Part shown: in pieces, positions 50,596-59,555 of the stretch
How the letters are laid out: each line of letters opens with the position of its first letter
Position numbering within the stretch: the first letter of the stretch is position 1
NCBI RefSeq assembly: GCF_014203095.1
Contig: NZ_JACHIG010000001.1
Span: 744,001-808,000 of the forward strand
Direction of reading: 5' to 3'
Source of the DNA: Prosthecobacter vanneervenii
GTDB lineage: Bacteria; Verrucomicrobiota; Verrucomicrobiia; Verrucomicrobiales; Verrucomicrobiaceae
DNA length: 64,000 nt
The notes under the pieces: generated by a model
The model's input: the letters and a program-made list of their open reading frames with translations, nothing else
Databases searched by the model: none
Told to the model about the DNA's origin: nothing
Position numbers and translations under genes: made by a program

Positions 50596-51287
50596 GTGCC
50601 GCGCTTGTTGCCAAAGAGGTCGATGTGCAGGCGTGGGGAGTAGCGCCAGCCGGTGCGCTTGCACACGTCCACCAGCCAGGTCTGCCGCGCGCGCAGCGCC
50701 TCCTGCGTGATGCCCTCCGGCATCAACAGCACCTTCTCCGGCGGCACTGGCACGCCGATGGAGTCAACCACCGCGCGCACCTCCGCCACATCTGCCTCGG
50801 TGGCTACGACGAACTTAAGCTGGTAGTCATACGCCGTGCACCACGCGCGCAGCACCTCCGGCTGCAGGCGGGTGCGCTCGTGCTTCTCCGCCCAGGCTTT
50901 GCCGGCCTTTTCCTCGCTGGGCGTAGAGTGCGCCAGCTTGGGGCTGATGGAGGCCAGATCACAGGCCACACCCTCGGGCGCGATGGTGCCTGCGGTTTCA
51001 ATGGTGATGTGCTTCCCCGCAGCGCGCAGCCGTGCCAGCAGCTCCGGCATGCCCTTGGCCACCATGGGCTCGCCGCCCGTCACGACGACGAAGCGCGTGG
51101 GCTCGCGCTGCACGATGGCCATGATCTCCTGCATGCTCATCTCGGTGCCCTCGGGCTTCCAGGAGGCGTAGGGGGTGTCGCACCAGGTGCAGCGCAGGTT
51201 GCAGCCGGAGGTCCGCACAAAGACAGAGGGCACGCCCACGAGCGAGCCCTCGCCCTGCACGGAATAAAAGGTCTCTGAGATCAGCAT
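50592..51287 (-). CDS. queE: 7-carboxy-7-deazaguanine synthase
   Basis: 231 residues from the ATG at 51287, which gives M-L-I-S-E-T-F-Y-S-V-Q-G-E-G, the QueE N terminus. The radical SAM cluster motif is C-N-L-R-C-T-W-C (Cys 29, 33, 36), and V-T-G-G-E-P follows. The enzyme makes 7-carboxy-7-deazaguanine for queuosine or related 7-deazaguanine modification. The other que genes are not here. It overlaps hemL by one base (TGATG) and the nuclease gene by four bases, forming a tight chain. Confidence 0.93.
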   Translation of the reverse strand: MLISETFYSVQGEGSLVGVPSVFVRTSGCNLRCTWCDTPYASWKPEGTEMSMQEIMAIVQREPTRFVVVTGGEPMVAKGMPELLARLRAAGKHITIETAGTIAPEGVACDLASISPKLAHSTPSEEKAGKAWAEKHERTRLQPEVLRAWCTAYDYQLKFVVATEADVAEVRAVVDSIGVPVPPEKVLLMPEGITQEALRARQTWLVDVCKRTGWRYSPRLHIDLFGNKRGT

Positions 51288-52624
51288 CAGGCCTTCCAAT
51301 CCGCCGCATGCCGCGCAAATGCAAGTGCGGCGCGCTCCAGAGCCTCGTCGATGTCCGCCTGGGTGTGGGCCAGGCTGATGAACCACAGGCCGCGCTCGAT
51401 GGCGCGCACGCCCTCCTCCAGCAGGCAGCGGCGCAGGTGGGCCCAGCGGGGCGCATCCTGGCGCAGCACGTAGTCGCGGTAGTTGGTCACGGGCCCCTCC
51501 TGTGCTCCGGGCTTCAGCATCATGGCATGGAAAACCAGCCCCGCGCCCTGCGGACGCAGCGGGATGTTGTTCTGCGCGGCCAGCTTGCTCAGCCCGGCCA
51601 TGAGTTGCTCTCCCAGCGCGATCATGCCAGCGGGGTGCTTGTCCCCCAGCTCGATGACCTGGTCCAGGCACCACTTGGCGGCGGCGAGGCAGAGCGGATT
51701 GGCATTGAGCGTACCGGCGTGCACCACCTCTCCGCTCATGATCTTGGCAAAGAACTTCTCCTTGCCCACCAGAGCGGCAAAAGGCACGCCGCCACCGATG
51801 GCCTTGCCGAGAATGGTCAGGTCCGGGGTGAAGCCCAGGTGCTTCTGCGCGCAACCCGCGCCAAAGCGGAAGCCGGTGATGGTTTCATCGGCGATCATCA
51901 CGATGCCGTTCGCATCGCAAAGTTCACGAATCGTTTCGATCATGCCGGGCACGGCGGGCATGCAGCCGGTGTTGCACAGCACGGGCTCAAAGATGATGGC
52001 GGCGATCTGGTCGTGATGCTCCGCCACGCGCTGGCGCAGGTGCTCGGGGTCATTCCAGCGGGCCACCACAAAGGTGCCCAGCACCTCGGGGATCACGCCC
52101 TTGCTGGGGTGCAGGCGGGTGGGGTTTTCCGGTGTGCCCCACTGGTCAGGCGGCGGGGCGTAGCCCACCAGGCCCTCGTCTCCCCAGCCATGGTAGTGGC
52201 CTTCAAATTTCAAAATCAGCGACCTGCCCGTGTGCGCACGTGCCAGACGCAGCGCGGAGAGCACCACCTCGGTGGCGCTGTTGTTAAACCGCACGCGCTC
52301 GGCGCCGGGGATCATCTTTTGCAGGCGCTCGGCCACGTCGATCTCCAGCTCGCTCTGCGCCGCCCAGTGCGTGCCCTTGTGCGCCTGCGCGCCGATGGCA
52401 TCTGCCAGACCCGCAGGAGCATGCCCGTAGAGGATGGCCCCCTGCCCGATCTGGAAGTCGATGTACTCATTGCCATCCACGTCAAAGAGGCGCGAGCCCT
52501 GGCCGTGGTCAAAGTACAGAGGCACCGGCGCCTCCATCTTGCGGATGCCGCTGTTCACGCCACCGGCGATGCTGTGCTGCGCGCGGGCAAAGAGCTCGGC
52601 AGATTTGGGGAAGGTATAGGACAT
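51287..52624 (-). CDS. hemL: Glutamate-1-semialdehyde 2,1-aminomutase
   Basis: 445 residues. The pyridoxal phosphate lysine sits in L-T-I-L-G-K-A-I-G-G-G, and N-S-A-T-E-V and the C-terminal A-H-T-Q-A-D-I-D-E motif are typical of HemL. It makes 5-aminolevulinate from glutamate-1-semialdehyde in the C5 haem pathway. First gene of the hemL-queE-nuclease chain. Confidence 0.93.
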   Translation of the reverse strand: MSYTFPKSAELFARAQHSIAGGVNSGIRKMEAPVPLYFDHGQGSRLFDVDGNEYIDFQIGQGAILYGHAPAGLADAIGAQAHKGTHWAAQSELEIDVAERLQKMIPGAERVRFNNSATEVVLSALRLARAHTGRSLILKFEGHYHGWGDEGLVGYAPPPDQWGTPENPTRLHPSKGVIPEVLGTFVVARWNDPEHLRQRVAEHHDQIAAIIFEPVLCNTGCMPAVPGMIETIRELCDANGIVMIADETITGFRFGAGCAQKHLGFTPDLTILGKAIGGGVPFAALVGKEKFFAKIMSGEVVHAGTLNANPLCLAAAKWCLDQVIELGDKHPAGMIALGEQLMAGLSKLAAQNNIPLRPQGAGLVFHAMMLKPGAQEGPVTNYRDYVLRQDAPRWAHLRRCLLEEGVRAIERGLWFISLAHTQADIDEALERAALAFARHAADWKA

Positions 52625-52654
52625 GGCCGATGAAAGGGGGTGAAAAAGATCGGC

Positions 52655-52963
52655 TCAGGCCAGAGCGGCGGTGTCATACACCACCACGCGCTCCCAGAAG
52701 GTCTTGCAGGTGTCCACAAAGCGTTTGTGCTGCGGGCAGTCCTTTTGGTAGAACTCGTGGTCGGCCATGTTCTTGAACTTCAGCACGATGGAGTAGCTGA
52801 AGGAGTGGTCAGTCACAGGACGCTTCTCGGTGTCAGCAGGCTTGCCGGCAAAGGCCAGCGCCAGGTAATCGATCTTGATGAGCTGCTGCAGCTCGGCTTC
52901 AAAGGTGGCGCGCTGTTCAGCAGAGAGGTCAGGCTTGAGCCAGAAATAGACGTTGTGAATCAT
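52655..52963 (-). CDS. Dabb (stress-responsive A/B barrel) domain protein
   Basis: 102 residues from the ATG at 52963, which starts M-I-H-N-V-Y-F-W-L-K-P, the usual Dabb beginning (I-x-H-x-V-x-F). F-S-Y-S-I-V-L-K-F-K-N and H-x-x-F-V-D near the end complete the dimeric barrel. Members are small, mostly of unknown function; a few are aldolase- or oxygenase-like enzymes. The upstream open frame to 53053 is not protein-like. Confidence 0.85.
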   Translation of the reverse strand: MIHNVYFWLKPDLSAEQRATFEAELQQLIKIDYLALAFAGKPADTEKRPVTDHSFSYSIVLKFKNMADHEFYQKDCPQHKRFVDTCKTFWERVVVYDTAALA

Positions 52964-53230
52964 GGAGGCGCATTGGTACGTGCACCAAACGCCTCTGCAA
53001 TCAGCAAAGTCTGGTATGAGGAGGGAACCACGGCACCGCAGGCCAATAACCAAAAAAAGCGGATTTTCTGCTAACCCTTCACCCCATCCTGCGTTTAAAT
53101 TAGTGAAGACAACACCACGGCCTCACCGCCGGGTCGTTTTCACCCCCGCGCAAAGGACGATGGCCCCACTGGGAACGACTTCAAAGTCCGCGTTGCACGT
53201 CACCACGAACAATGCAAACCTAGTACCCAT

Positions 53231-53491
53231 ATGAACCCCACATCCATCCTTGCTATCGGCCCCCTCGGCACGCCCGAGATGATCATCATCGGCGTCCTCA
53301 TCCTCGTGCTCTTTGGCGCGAAAAAGCTCCCCACCTTTGCCCGCAGCCTGGGCAAGAGCATGGGCGAGTTTAAAAAAGCCCGCACCGAATTTGAGCAGGA
53401 GCTGCAGAATGCCCAGGAAGAGGCCGTGCAGCCGAAAATCCAGTCTCCGCAGGAGAAGCGCCAGCCGGTGGCCAACGTCGAAGATTCCTAG
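53231..53491 (+). CDS. tatA: Sec-independent translocase subunit TatA/TatE
   Basis: 86 residues. One hydrophobic helix preceded by P-L-G-T-P-E-M and followed by the hinge F-G-A-K-K-L-P and amphipathic helix A-R-S-L-G-K-S-M-G-E-F-K-K-A is diagnostic of TatA. The C-terminal tail is charged and Gln/Glu-rich. TatA oligomerises to let folded twin-arginine substrates cross the membrane; the DUF1501 protein and the amidase in this window carry such signals. No tatB or tatC is adjacent. Confidence 0.9.
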   Translation: MNPTSILAIGPLGTPEMIIIGVLILVLFGAKKLPTFARSLGKSMGEFKKARTEFEQELQNAQEEAVQPKIQSPQEKRQPVANVEDS

Positions 53492-53509
53492 CCGAATCCA
53501 TTCGCTGGC

Positions 53510-54463
53510 ATGCTGCCACTCCTACCATCCACGCGGCGGGTCTTCGGACTCGCCGTTTTTTTTGCCCTGGCGGCCATCTCCCTGCCGGTGCCGCTGGGCG
53601 CGGCGGAGGAGGCCCCCAGGCAGATCACCTTTTGCAGCTACAACCTGAAAAACTGGCTGAGCCTGGAAGAAAGCGTCGGCCAGCGTCCCTACCACAAGCC
53701 CGAGGCCGAACGCGAGCGTGTGGTGCAAACGCTGGCGGCCATTCATCCGGACATCCTGGGTGTGTGCGAGATTGGCACCGCCGATGATCTGGCGGAGCTG
53801 CAGCAGCGTCTGGAAAAGGCAGGCCTGGAGCTGCCCTACACGGAGCTGGCGCACGGCGGAGACGAAACCCGCCGTCTGGCCCTGCTGTCCCGACTACCTA
53901 TCAAGGCGCGCAACTCCCAAACCGCGCTGACCTACCAGATCGGTGCGCAGACGCTGCCGATGCAGCGCGGCATCCTGGATGTGACGATCTCCCTTACGCC
54001 CACCTTTGACCTGCATTTGCTGGGCGTGCACCTGAAGTCCATGCGCACTACTGAGGAGGCAGATCAGGCCCTGATGCGGCGCAATGAGGCACGCCTGCTG
54101 CGCCTGCATCTCGACACCCTCTTTGCCCAGGATCCCAAGGCCCGCATCCTGGCCTACGGCGACTTCAACTGCCAGCGCAACGACCCCGCGCTGGCGGAGG
54201 TGATGGGCGGCCTGCGCACCGCAGACACCGCCATGACCGACCTGCTGCTGCGCGATCCCGCTGGTGAAGTCTGGACGCATTTCTGGGACGAAGCAGACGT
54301 GTATTCCCGGCTGGACTACTGCCTGACCAGCCGCCTGCTGCGCCCCTTCATCGACACCCGCAGCTCCGGCATCCACGCCGAGCCCGACTTCATTAAAGCC
54401 AGCGACCACCGCCCGCTGGTGCTCAAGATCAATACGGAGCCCGTGAGGAAGGGGCGGAGGTAA
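53510..54463 (+). CDS. Secreted endonuclease/exonuclease/phosphatase family protein
   Basis: 317 residues, with a signal peptide (A-V-F-F-A-L-A-A-I-S-L-P-V-P-L-G-A-A). EEP-fold motifs: F-C-S-Y-N-L-K-N-W, L-G-V-C-E-I-G with the catalytic Glu, G-D-F-N-C-Q-R and the terminal S-D-H-R-P-L-V. The fold covers DNases, sphingomyelinases and inositol phosphatases; substrate cannot be read here. It starts 18 bases after tatA. Confidence 0.85.
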   Translation: MLPLLPSTRRVFGLAVFFALAAISLPVPLGAAEEAPRQITFCSYNLKNWLSLEESVGQRPYHKPEAERERVVQTLAAIHPDILGVCEIGTADDLAELQQRLEKAGLELPYTELAHGGDETRRLALLSRLPIKARNSQTALTYQIGAQTLPMQRGILDVTISLTPTFDLHLLGVHLKSMRTTEEADQALMRRNEARLLRLHLDTLFAQDPKARILAYGDFNCQRNDPALAEVMGGLRTADTAMTDLLLRDPAGEVWTHFWDEADVYSRLDYCLTSRLLRPFIDTRSSGIHAEPDFIKASDHRPLVLKINTEPVRKGRR

Positions 54464-54473
54464 GCGGGGAAGT

Positions 54474-54505
54474 AGTTACAGGTTTCAGGTTACAAGTTTC
54501 AAGTT
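54474..54505 (-). repeat. Heptamer array in a convergent intergenic region
   Basis: On the plus strand AGTTACA, GGTTTCA, GGTTACA, AGTTTCA then AGTT; on the minus strand AACTTGA-type units. Period seven as in the arrays at 23907, 26611 and 27879, but this one lies between two gene ends rather than upstream of a start. Confidence 0.65.
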
Positions 54506-54608
54506 GGCTTCGCCCGCAGAGGAGGTTGGGGCTATTGTCAGAAGGTGGATGCCCGTGGTGTGCTGAATGCCCCTTCGACCGGAAGCTCCCTGCGACTTGG
54601 AACTTGGT

Positions 54609-55661
54609 TTACTGCTTCACGATCTTGAGCACGCGATTGTTGTAGCTGTCGGTGATGTAGAGCTCGCCGGACTGGGGATGGATGGTGACGCCGTGGGGGC
54701 GGGAGAGCTGGCACTGGGTGGGATCTCCATTCAAGCCCGCGCTGCCCTGTTTGCCAGTGCCGGCAATACGCTCGATCTTGCCAGTGGCGGGCACGTAGCG
54801 GCGGACGAGATGCGCCTCGGCATCGGCGATGATGACGGTGTCGTCCTTATCCACACAGAGGTGCTTGGGGCCGTTCATGGAAGCCTCCAGCGCAGGGCCG
54901 CCGTCCCCCTCCCCGCCTTTTTTGCCGCTGGCATTCACCACTGTGCGGATATGGCCGGTCTTGTCCACCACACGCAGGGCGTTGCCACCGCGCTCTAGGA
55001 TATAAATATTGCCCTGACGGTCAGGAGCCACGGCTCGGGGGTCGGAAAGCGGGGCGTCCACCGCCACGGCACCGTCTTCGGGGCGGCCTCTTTTGCCATT
55101 GCCTGCAATGACGCGGCTTTTGTGCGTGGCCAGATCCAGCTCGTGCACCTGAAGGAGGTCGGCGATGTAGAGCTTGGTGCCTTCAAAATTGAGCGTGATG
55201 CAGTAGGGTCCGTTGCCTTTCTCCTTGCCAGCCGGTGCGCGCCAGCCTTCCAGCGGGGAGACGATGCGGGCCTTCACATCCACCACACGCACGCGGCCGT
55301 TCCAGGTGTCGCCGATGAGGACTTTGTCGTCGGGCAGGATGGCGAGATTGTGCGGGCCATTGAACTGCGCGCGGATGGCCTGGCCACCATCGCCGCTGTC
55401 GCCGGGCTTCAGCTGCCCCGCCACGTGCTGGATGGTGCCGCCGCCGTCCACCTGCAGCAGGCGGTTTCCAGAAACCATCTCCACGATCCACATGTGACCA
55501 CCGGCATCAAAAGCGGTGCCAAAGGGTTCCTTCAGCACGGCATCGGTGGCGGCGATGTCCACGGCGTCCTGCGTGCCGCCTCCGGCCACCAGCACAATCT
55601 GGTCTGAATAAGCGCTGAGAGGCAGGCAGAGGGCGAGTAGGCAGGTGCGAAGAGCGGTCAT
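54609..55661 (-). CDS. Secreted NHL-repeat beta-propeller protein
   Basis: 350 residues from the ATG at 55661, which gives a signal peptide (MTALRTCLLALCLPLSAYS). About six NHL-type repeats follow, each with patterns like G-P-H-N-L-A-I-L-P-D-D-K-V-L-I-G-D, and the last ends in L-Y-I-T-D-S-Y-N-N-R-V-L-K-I. NHL propellers usually bind proteins or sugars rather than act as enzymes. The open frame to 55760 runs into the divergent glutaminase control region and is not needed. Confidence 0.85.
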   Translation of the reverse strand: MTALRTCLLALCLPLSAYSDQIVLVAGGGTQDAVDIAATDAVLKEPFGTAFDAGGHMWIVEMVSGNRLLQVDGGGTIQHVAGQLKPGDSGDGGQAIRAQFNGPHNLAILPDDKVLIGDTWNGRVRVVDVKARIVSPLEGWRAPAGKEKGNGPYCITLNFEGTKLYIADLLQVHELDLATHKSRVIAGNGKRGRPEDGAVAVDAPLSDPRAVAPDRQGNIYILERGGNALRVVDKTGHIRTVVNASGKKGGEGDGGPALEASMNGPKHLCVDKDDTVIIADAEAHLVRRYVPATGKIERIAGTGKQGSAGLNGDPTQCQLSRPHGVTIHPQSGELYITDSYNNRVLKIVKQ

Positions 55662-55720
55662 GGTGATGGATAATGAATACTGAATGAGCGCAGACTTTTT
55701 TCCAAACGATTTGCCTCTGA

Positions 55721-55753
55721 GACTGAGTCTATTTACAGAATTTTTTCTCAGTC
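55721..55753. promoter_or_regulatory. Inverted repeat in the NHL/glutaminase divergent control region
   Basis: GACTGAG (55721-55727) and CTCAGTC (55747-55753) are perfect 7-bp arms separated by 19 AT-rich bases, lying 28 bases before the glutaminase ATG. Could be an operator or a short hairpin. Confidence 0.4.
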
Positions 55754-55780
55754 GGCACACCTGATGCTTTGTGGTTTTGG

Positions 55781-57598
55781 ATGCTCTCTCCCATCCAAGA
55801 GTACATCGAACTGCTGCATTCTCGTTACGCCTCCAGCATGGAGGGCCAGGTTGCCGACTATATCCCTGAACTCTCCAAGGCCGACCCTCGATGGTTTGGC
55901 ATCTGCATCGCCACTCGGGACGGCCATGTGTATGAAGTGGGAGACACCCGGCAGAGCTTCACCATCCAGTCCATCTCCAAGGCGCTGGTATACGGCCTGG
56001 CGCTGGAGGATCGGGGGGAGGAGCACGTGCTCTCCCGCGTGGGCGTGGAGCCCTCGGGCGAAGCTTTCAACGCCATCAGCCTCAAGGAAGGCAGCGGTGC
56101 GCCCTTCAATCCGATGATCAATGCGGGTGCGATCGCCACGGCGGGGCAGGTTTTGAAAAAGGACGGCAAGAGCCGGATCGACCGCGTGGTGGAGTATCTC
56201 AGCGGCTTTGCGGGGCGGGATCTGGAGATCAACCAGTCAGTGTATCAAAGCGAAAGCGAAACCGGCCACCGCAACCGCGCCATCGGCTGGCTGCTGCGGA
56301 ATTTCGGCATCCTGGACGAGGACCCGAATGAAACGCTGGAGACTTACTTTCAGCAGTGTTCCGTGGAAGTGACCTGCCGTGACCTGGCGCTGATGGGCGC
56401 GACGATTGCCAACCAAGGAATCCAGCCCGTGACGCGCAAGCGCGCCATCGCCTCTGAGTATGTGGACAATGTGCTGGGCGTGATGGCCACCTGCGGCATG
56501 TATGACTGGTCTGGCGAGTGGATCTACCGCGTGGGCCTGCCAGCCAAGAGCGGCGTGGGAGGAGGCATCCTGGCCGTACTGCCCGGGCAGCTGGGCATCG
56601 GCATTTTCTCTCCTCCTCTGGACAAACAGGGCAACAGCGACCGCGGCATCAAAGTATGCATGGATCTCTCCCGCGAGCTGGCGCTGCACATGATGAATCC
56701 GGCCGCCACACCGCGCACGGCGGTGCGTCTGGAGTACCACGGCGGCGAGGTGGTTTCCCGCCGCCGCCTGCCCCCGCAGGCGCGTGAGGTGCTGCGCGCC
56801 AATGGCACGCTGATCAAGATCATGGAGCTGCAGGGCGGGCTGACCTTCACCACCATCGAGCCTGTCGTGAGAAATGCCTGCGATCACGCGCATGAGTGCA
56901 AGCACGTCATCTTTGATCTGCGCGCGGTGGTCTATGCCAATTCCGTGAGCCTGATTCTGCTGGCGAATCTGGGCACGAGGCTGGCCTCGCAGGGGGTGCG
57001 GGTGATCTTCTGCCAGCCGGGCAGGCTGCTGGCAGCCCTGCGTACGGTAGGCATTTCGGACAAGGACGTCTTTACCACGATGGATGCGGCTCTGGAGGAA
57101 TGTGAAGACCAGTTGCTGCTGGAGGTGACGGGTGTTTCGTGGCGTCCGCATGCCCCCTTAAAGCTGAAATCTTGCACTCTGTTCCGCCATTGCTCGGAAG
57201 AGGAGCTCGCCTTCTTGGAGCAGGAGCTGCCCCGCCGGCAGTACGGCAAGGACCAGGTGATGATCAGCACAGGGGAGATAGCGACCGAGATGTTTGTCAT
57301 GGTGGGGGGCACGGTGGAGGTGCAGCTGCGCACCTCGGAAGATATGCGGAAGAGGATTGACGTGCTGACCGCCGGGATGACGGTGGGGGAAATGGCTTTC
57401 CTGGATGGCTCGGCACGCTCGGCGGACGTGGTGGTGATGGAGCCGGTGGAGTGCGTGGTTCTTTCCAAAGAGTGGTTTGACGGGCTAAACGAGCGCAATC
57501 CTGCGCTGAAGATCAAGCTGCTGCAGGAAATGACCCACGAGATCGCCTCACGCCTGAGACAGGCCAATATGGCCATCTCGGCTTTCCATCGGTCGTAA
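55781..57598 (+). CDS. glsA: Glutaminase fused to STAS and cyclic-nucleotide-binding domains
   Basis: 605 residues from the ATG at 55781 (an in-frame TTG at 55769 would add four). Residues ~15-310 are a serine-type glutaminase: Q-S-I-S-K with the nucleophile, N-P-M-I-N-A-G-A-I, E-S-E-T-G-H-R-N and A-K-S-G-V-G-G-G. Residues ~340-450 form a STAS domain (V-I-F-D-L-R-A-V-V-Y-A-N-S), and ~470-590 a cNMP-binding domain (G-E-I-A-T-E-M-F-V-M-V-G-G-T-V-E, G-E-M-A-F-L-D-G-S-A-R-S-A). It converts glutamine to glutamate and ammonia; the appended domains suggest regulation by a nucleotide or partner protein. A similar three-part glutaminase is known from other bacteria. Confidence 0.9.
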   Translation: MLSPIQEYIELLHSRYASSMEGQVADYIPELSKADPRWFGICIATRDGHVYEVGDTRQSFTIQSISKALVYGLALEDRGEEHVLSRVGVEPSGEAFNAISLKEGSGAPFNPMINAGAIATAGQVLKKDGKSRIDRVVEYLSGFAGRDLEINQSVYQSESETGHRNRAIGWLLRNFGILDEDPNETLETYFQQCSVEVTCRDLALMGATIANQGIQPVTRKRAIASEYVDNVLGVMATCGMYDWSGEWIYRVGLPAKSGVGGGILAVLPGQLGIGIFSPPLDKQGNSDRGIKVCMDLSRELALHMMNPAATPRTAVRLEYHGGEVVSRRRLPPQAREVLRANGTLIKIMELQGGLTFTTIEPVVRNACDHAHECKHVIFDLRAVVYANSVSLILLANLGTRLASQGVRVIFCQPGRLLAALRTVGISDKDVFTTMDAALEECEDQLLLEVTGVSWRPHAPLKLKSCTLFRHCSEEELAFLEQELPRRQYGKDQVMISTGEIATEMFVMVGGTVEVQLRTSEDMRKRIDVLTAGMTVGEMAFLDGSARSADVVVMEPVECVVLSKEWFDGLNERNPALKIKLLQEMTHEIASRLRQANMAISAFHRS

Positions 57599-57690
57599 GC
57601 GGGCTGGACGGCAGCGTGAATTGAAGCACCGGGGGGGATCGACGCGCAATTTTCCCTGCCATTCCTCGTATTGGACATCCCCCAAAGCTT

Positions 57691-59430
57691 ATGCTATCGC
57701 CACGCCCCATGTTTTCTCCCCGTCCCATCCTGTCTGTACTGGCCCTGGCTCCCGCGCTGCTGAGCGCTGCGGAGAAGGTTGATTTCAACAAGCAGATCAA
57801 GCCCCTTCTCGAAGGTGCCTGCACGCACTGCCATGGCGAAAAAGAAGACAAAGGCGACTTCCGCATGCACACGCTGGAAGACATCAAGAAGGGCAACGAA
57901 AACGGCCCGGGCCTGACCCCGGGCGACCTGAAAAAGAGCGCGATCTACACCACGCTGCTGCTGGGCCAGGACGAAGACATGGCCATGCCGCCCAAGAAGG
58001 AAGGCGCGCTGGAAAAGTCCCAGATCGAAGTGATCAAAACCTGGATCGAGCAGGGTGCCGAGTGGCCCGCAGGTGTGGTGCTGGAGCAGGCTCCGCGCAT
58101 CAAGTTTGAAAAACACATCCAGCCCATCCTGGAGCAGAACTGCGTCTCGTGCCACAACCCCGAAAAGGCCAAGGGCGACTGGATCATCACGACGAAGAAG
58201 GAAGCCTTCAGCTCCGGTGAAAATGCGCCGAACATCACGCCCTTTGATCTCAAGAGCCCCATCTACCACCTGACCACCCTGGCTGCAGATGAAGATGATC
58301 TCATGCCGCCAAAGAAGAGCGGCGGCCCGCTGAGCAAGGAAGACATCAACTATCTCAAGCTCTGGATCCAGCAGGGCGCGCCCTGGCCGGATGACGTGAA
58401 GCTGACGGCCAAGGAGAAGAAAGGCCCGGCCACCAACAACCCGGACAACATGGAACTGGTGAAGAAGATCCACGCCTTCATCGTGCAGACCTCCAAGGAG
58501 AAGAAGGAAGCCGACATGAAGGCCTACGATGCCAAGGTGCCCAAGACTGGCGCGCCTTACAGCATGGTGGTCATCAAGAGCGGTGAGTTCACCATGGGCA
58601 GCCCTGACAGCGAAGAAGGCCGTGGCGAAGACGAAGGCCCGCAGGTGAAAAAGACCATCAAGCCCTTCTGGATGGGCAAATACGAGATCACCTGGGACGA
58701 ATACGAGCCCTATCAGCTGACCAGCATCGGCCGCAATAAAGACGGCTCCCGCCAGGTTTGGAAACCCACCGACAAGCCGGAAGACCTGATCTCCCAGCCA
58801 ACACCGCCCTACCAGCCGATGGACTTCGGCATGGGCCGCGAGCGCTTCCCGGCCATCTGCATGACGCAGCACGCTGCCAACAAATACTGCCAGTGGCTCA
58901 GCGCCCAGACCGGCCATTTCTACCGCCTGCCCACCGAGGCTGAATGGGAGTACGCCGCCCGCGCCGGAACCAAGACGGCTTACTTCTTTGGCAACGACAA
59001 GTCCCAGCTGAAGGAATACGCCTGGTACTTCGACAATGCCCCCAACTTCCAGTACGCCAAGGTGGGCCAGAAGAAGCCCAACCCCTGGGGCCTGCACGAC
59101 ATCTACGGCAACGTCTGCGAATGGTGCCTGGACCAGTACACCCCCGCCATGCCTGGTGCCTCCGTGCTGGGCAATGACTGGATTCGCTCCAAGACCCCAT
59201 ACCCACACGTGGCCCGCGGCGGCACCTACGATGACGATGCCGAACTGCTGCGCAGCTCCGCCCGCAAGGCCTCTGATCCTCTCTGGAAGCAGCAGGACCC
59301 TCAGCTGCCGAAGAGCATCTGGTACCTCACGGATGCCACCTGGCTGGGCTTCCGCATCGTGCGCCCGCTGGAAATCCCCACGGTTGAAGAAATGTTCGCC
59401 GCCTGGAACAACGGCGTGGCGAAGGAATAG
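57691..59430 (+). CDS. Secreted twin cytochrome c-type protein with formylglycine-generating-enzyme-like domain
   Basis: 579 residues (another ATG at 57709 is equally plausible). A signal peptide ends near L-S-A-A-E. Two PSCyt-type domains follow: C-T-H-C-H (Cys 44, 47, His 48) and C-V-S-C-H near 150, each followed by M-P-P-K-K. From about 290 comes an FGE-sulfatase/SUMF1-type domain: K-S-G-E-F-T-M-G-S-P, R-L-P-T-E-A-E-W-E-Y-A-A-R, N-V-C-E-W-C, R-G-G-T-Y. The C-x4-C pair that makes true FGE catalytic is not seen in the R-G-G-T-Y region, so it is probably a binding domain rather than a sulfatase activator. A good terminator follows. Confidence 0.88.
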   Translation: MLSPRPMFSPRPILSVLALAPALLSAAEKVDFNKQIKPLLEGACTHCHGEKEDKGDFRMHTLEDIKKGNENGPGLTPGDLKKSAIYTTLLLGQDEDMAMPPKKEGALEKSQIEVIKTWIEQGAEWPAGVVLEQAPRIKFEKHIQPILEQNCVSCHNPEKAKGDWIITTKKEAFSSGENAPNITPFDLKSPIYHLTTLAADEDDLMPPKKSGGPLSKEDINYLKLWIQQGAPWPDDVKLTAKEKKGPATNNPDNMELVKKIHAFIVQTSKEKKEADMKAYDAKVPKTGAPYSMVVIKSGEFTMGSPDSEEGRGEDEGPQVKKTIKPFWMGKYEITWDEYEPYQLTSIGRNKDGSRQVWKPTDKPEDLISQPTPPYQPMDFGMGRERFPAICMTQHAANKYCQWLSAQTGHFYRLPTEAEWEYAARAGTKTAYFFGNDKSQLKEYAWYFDNAPNFQYAKVGQKKPNPWGLHDIYGNVCEWCLDQYTPAMPGASVLGNDWIRSKTPYPHVARGGTYDDDAELLRSSARKASDPLWKQQDPQLPKSIWYLTDATWLGFRIVRPLEIPTVEEMFAAWNNGVAKE

Positions 59431-59458
59431 CCGCATGAGTTTCCACTGAATGCCATCA

Positions 59459-59489
59459 CAGGCCGCTGCACCCCAGCGGCCTGTTTTTT
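59459..59489 (+). terminator. Rho-independent terminator after the cytochrome/FGE-like gene
   Basis: CAGGCCGCTG (59459-59468) and CAGCGGCCTG (59474-59483) are perfect 10-bp arms with a CACCC loop, followed by six T (59484-59489). Confidence 0.9.
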
Positions 59490-59555
59490 GCATGGCAGGC
59501 CCTGCCAACGACGTTCAAGCACCTCCTCCAATCACTCTCCCACATCCCACCCGAC

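Noticed and set aside
51287..51854. N-terminal extension of queE reading into hemL
   Set aside because: It is hemL in the wrong frame; the true QueE N terminus begins at 51287.
57691..59430. FGE-like protein considered as the activator of the sulfatase at 42079
   Set aside because: The paired catalytic cysteines of formylglycine-generating enzymes are not seen, and it is fused to cytochrome domains.
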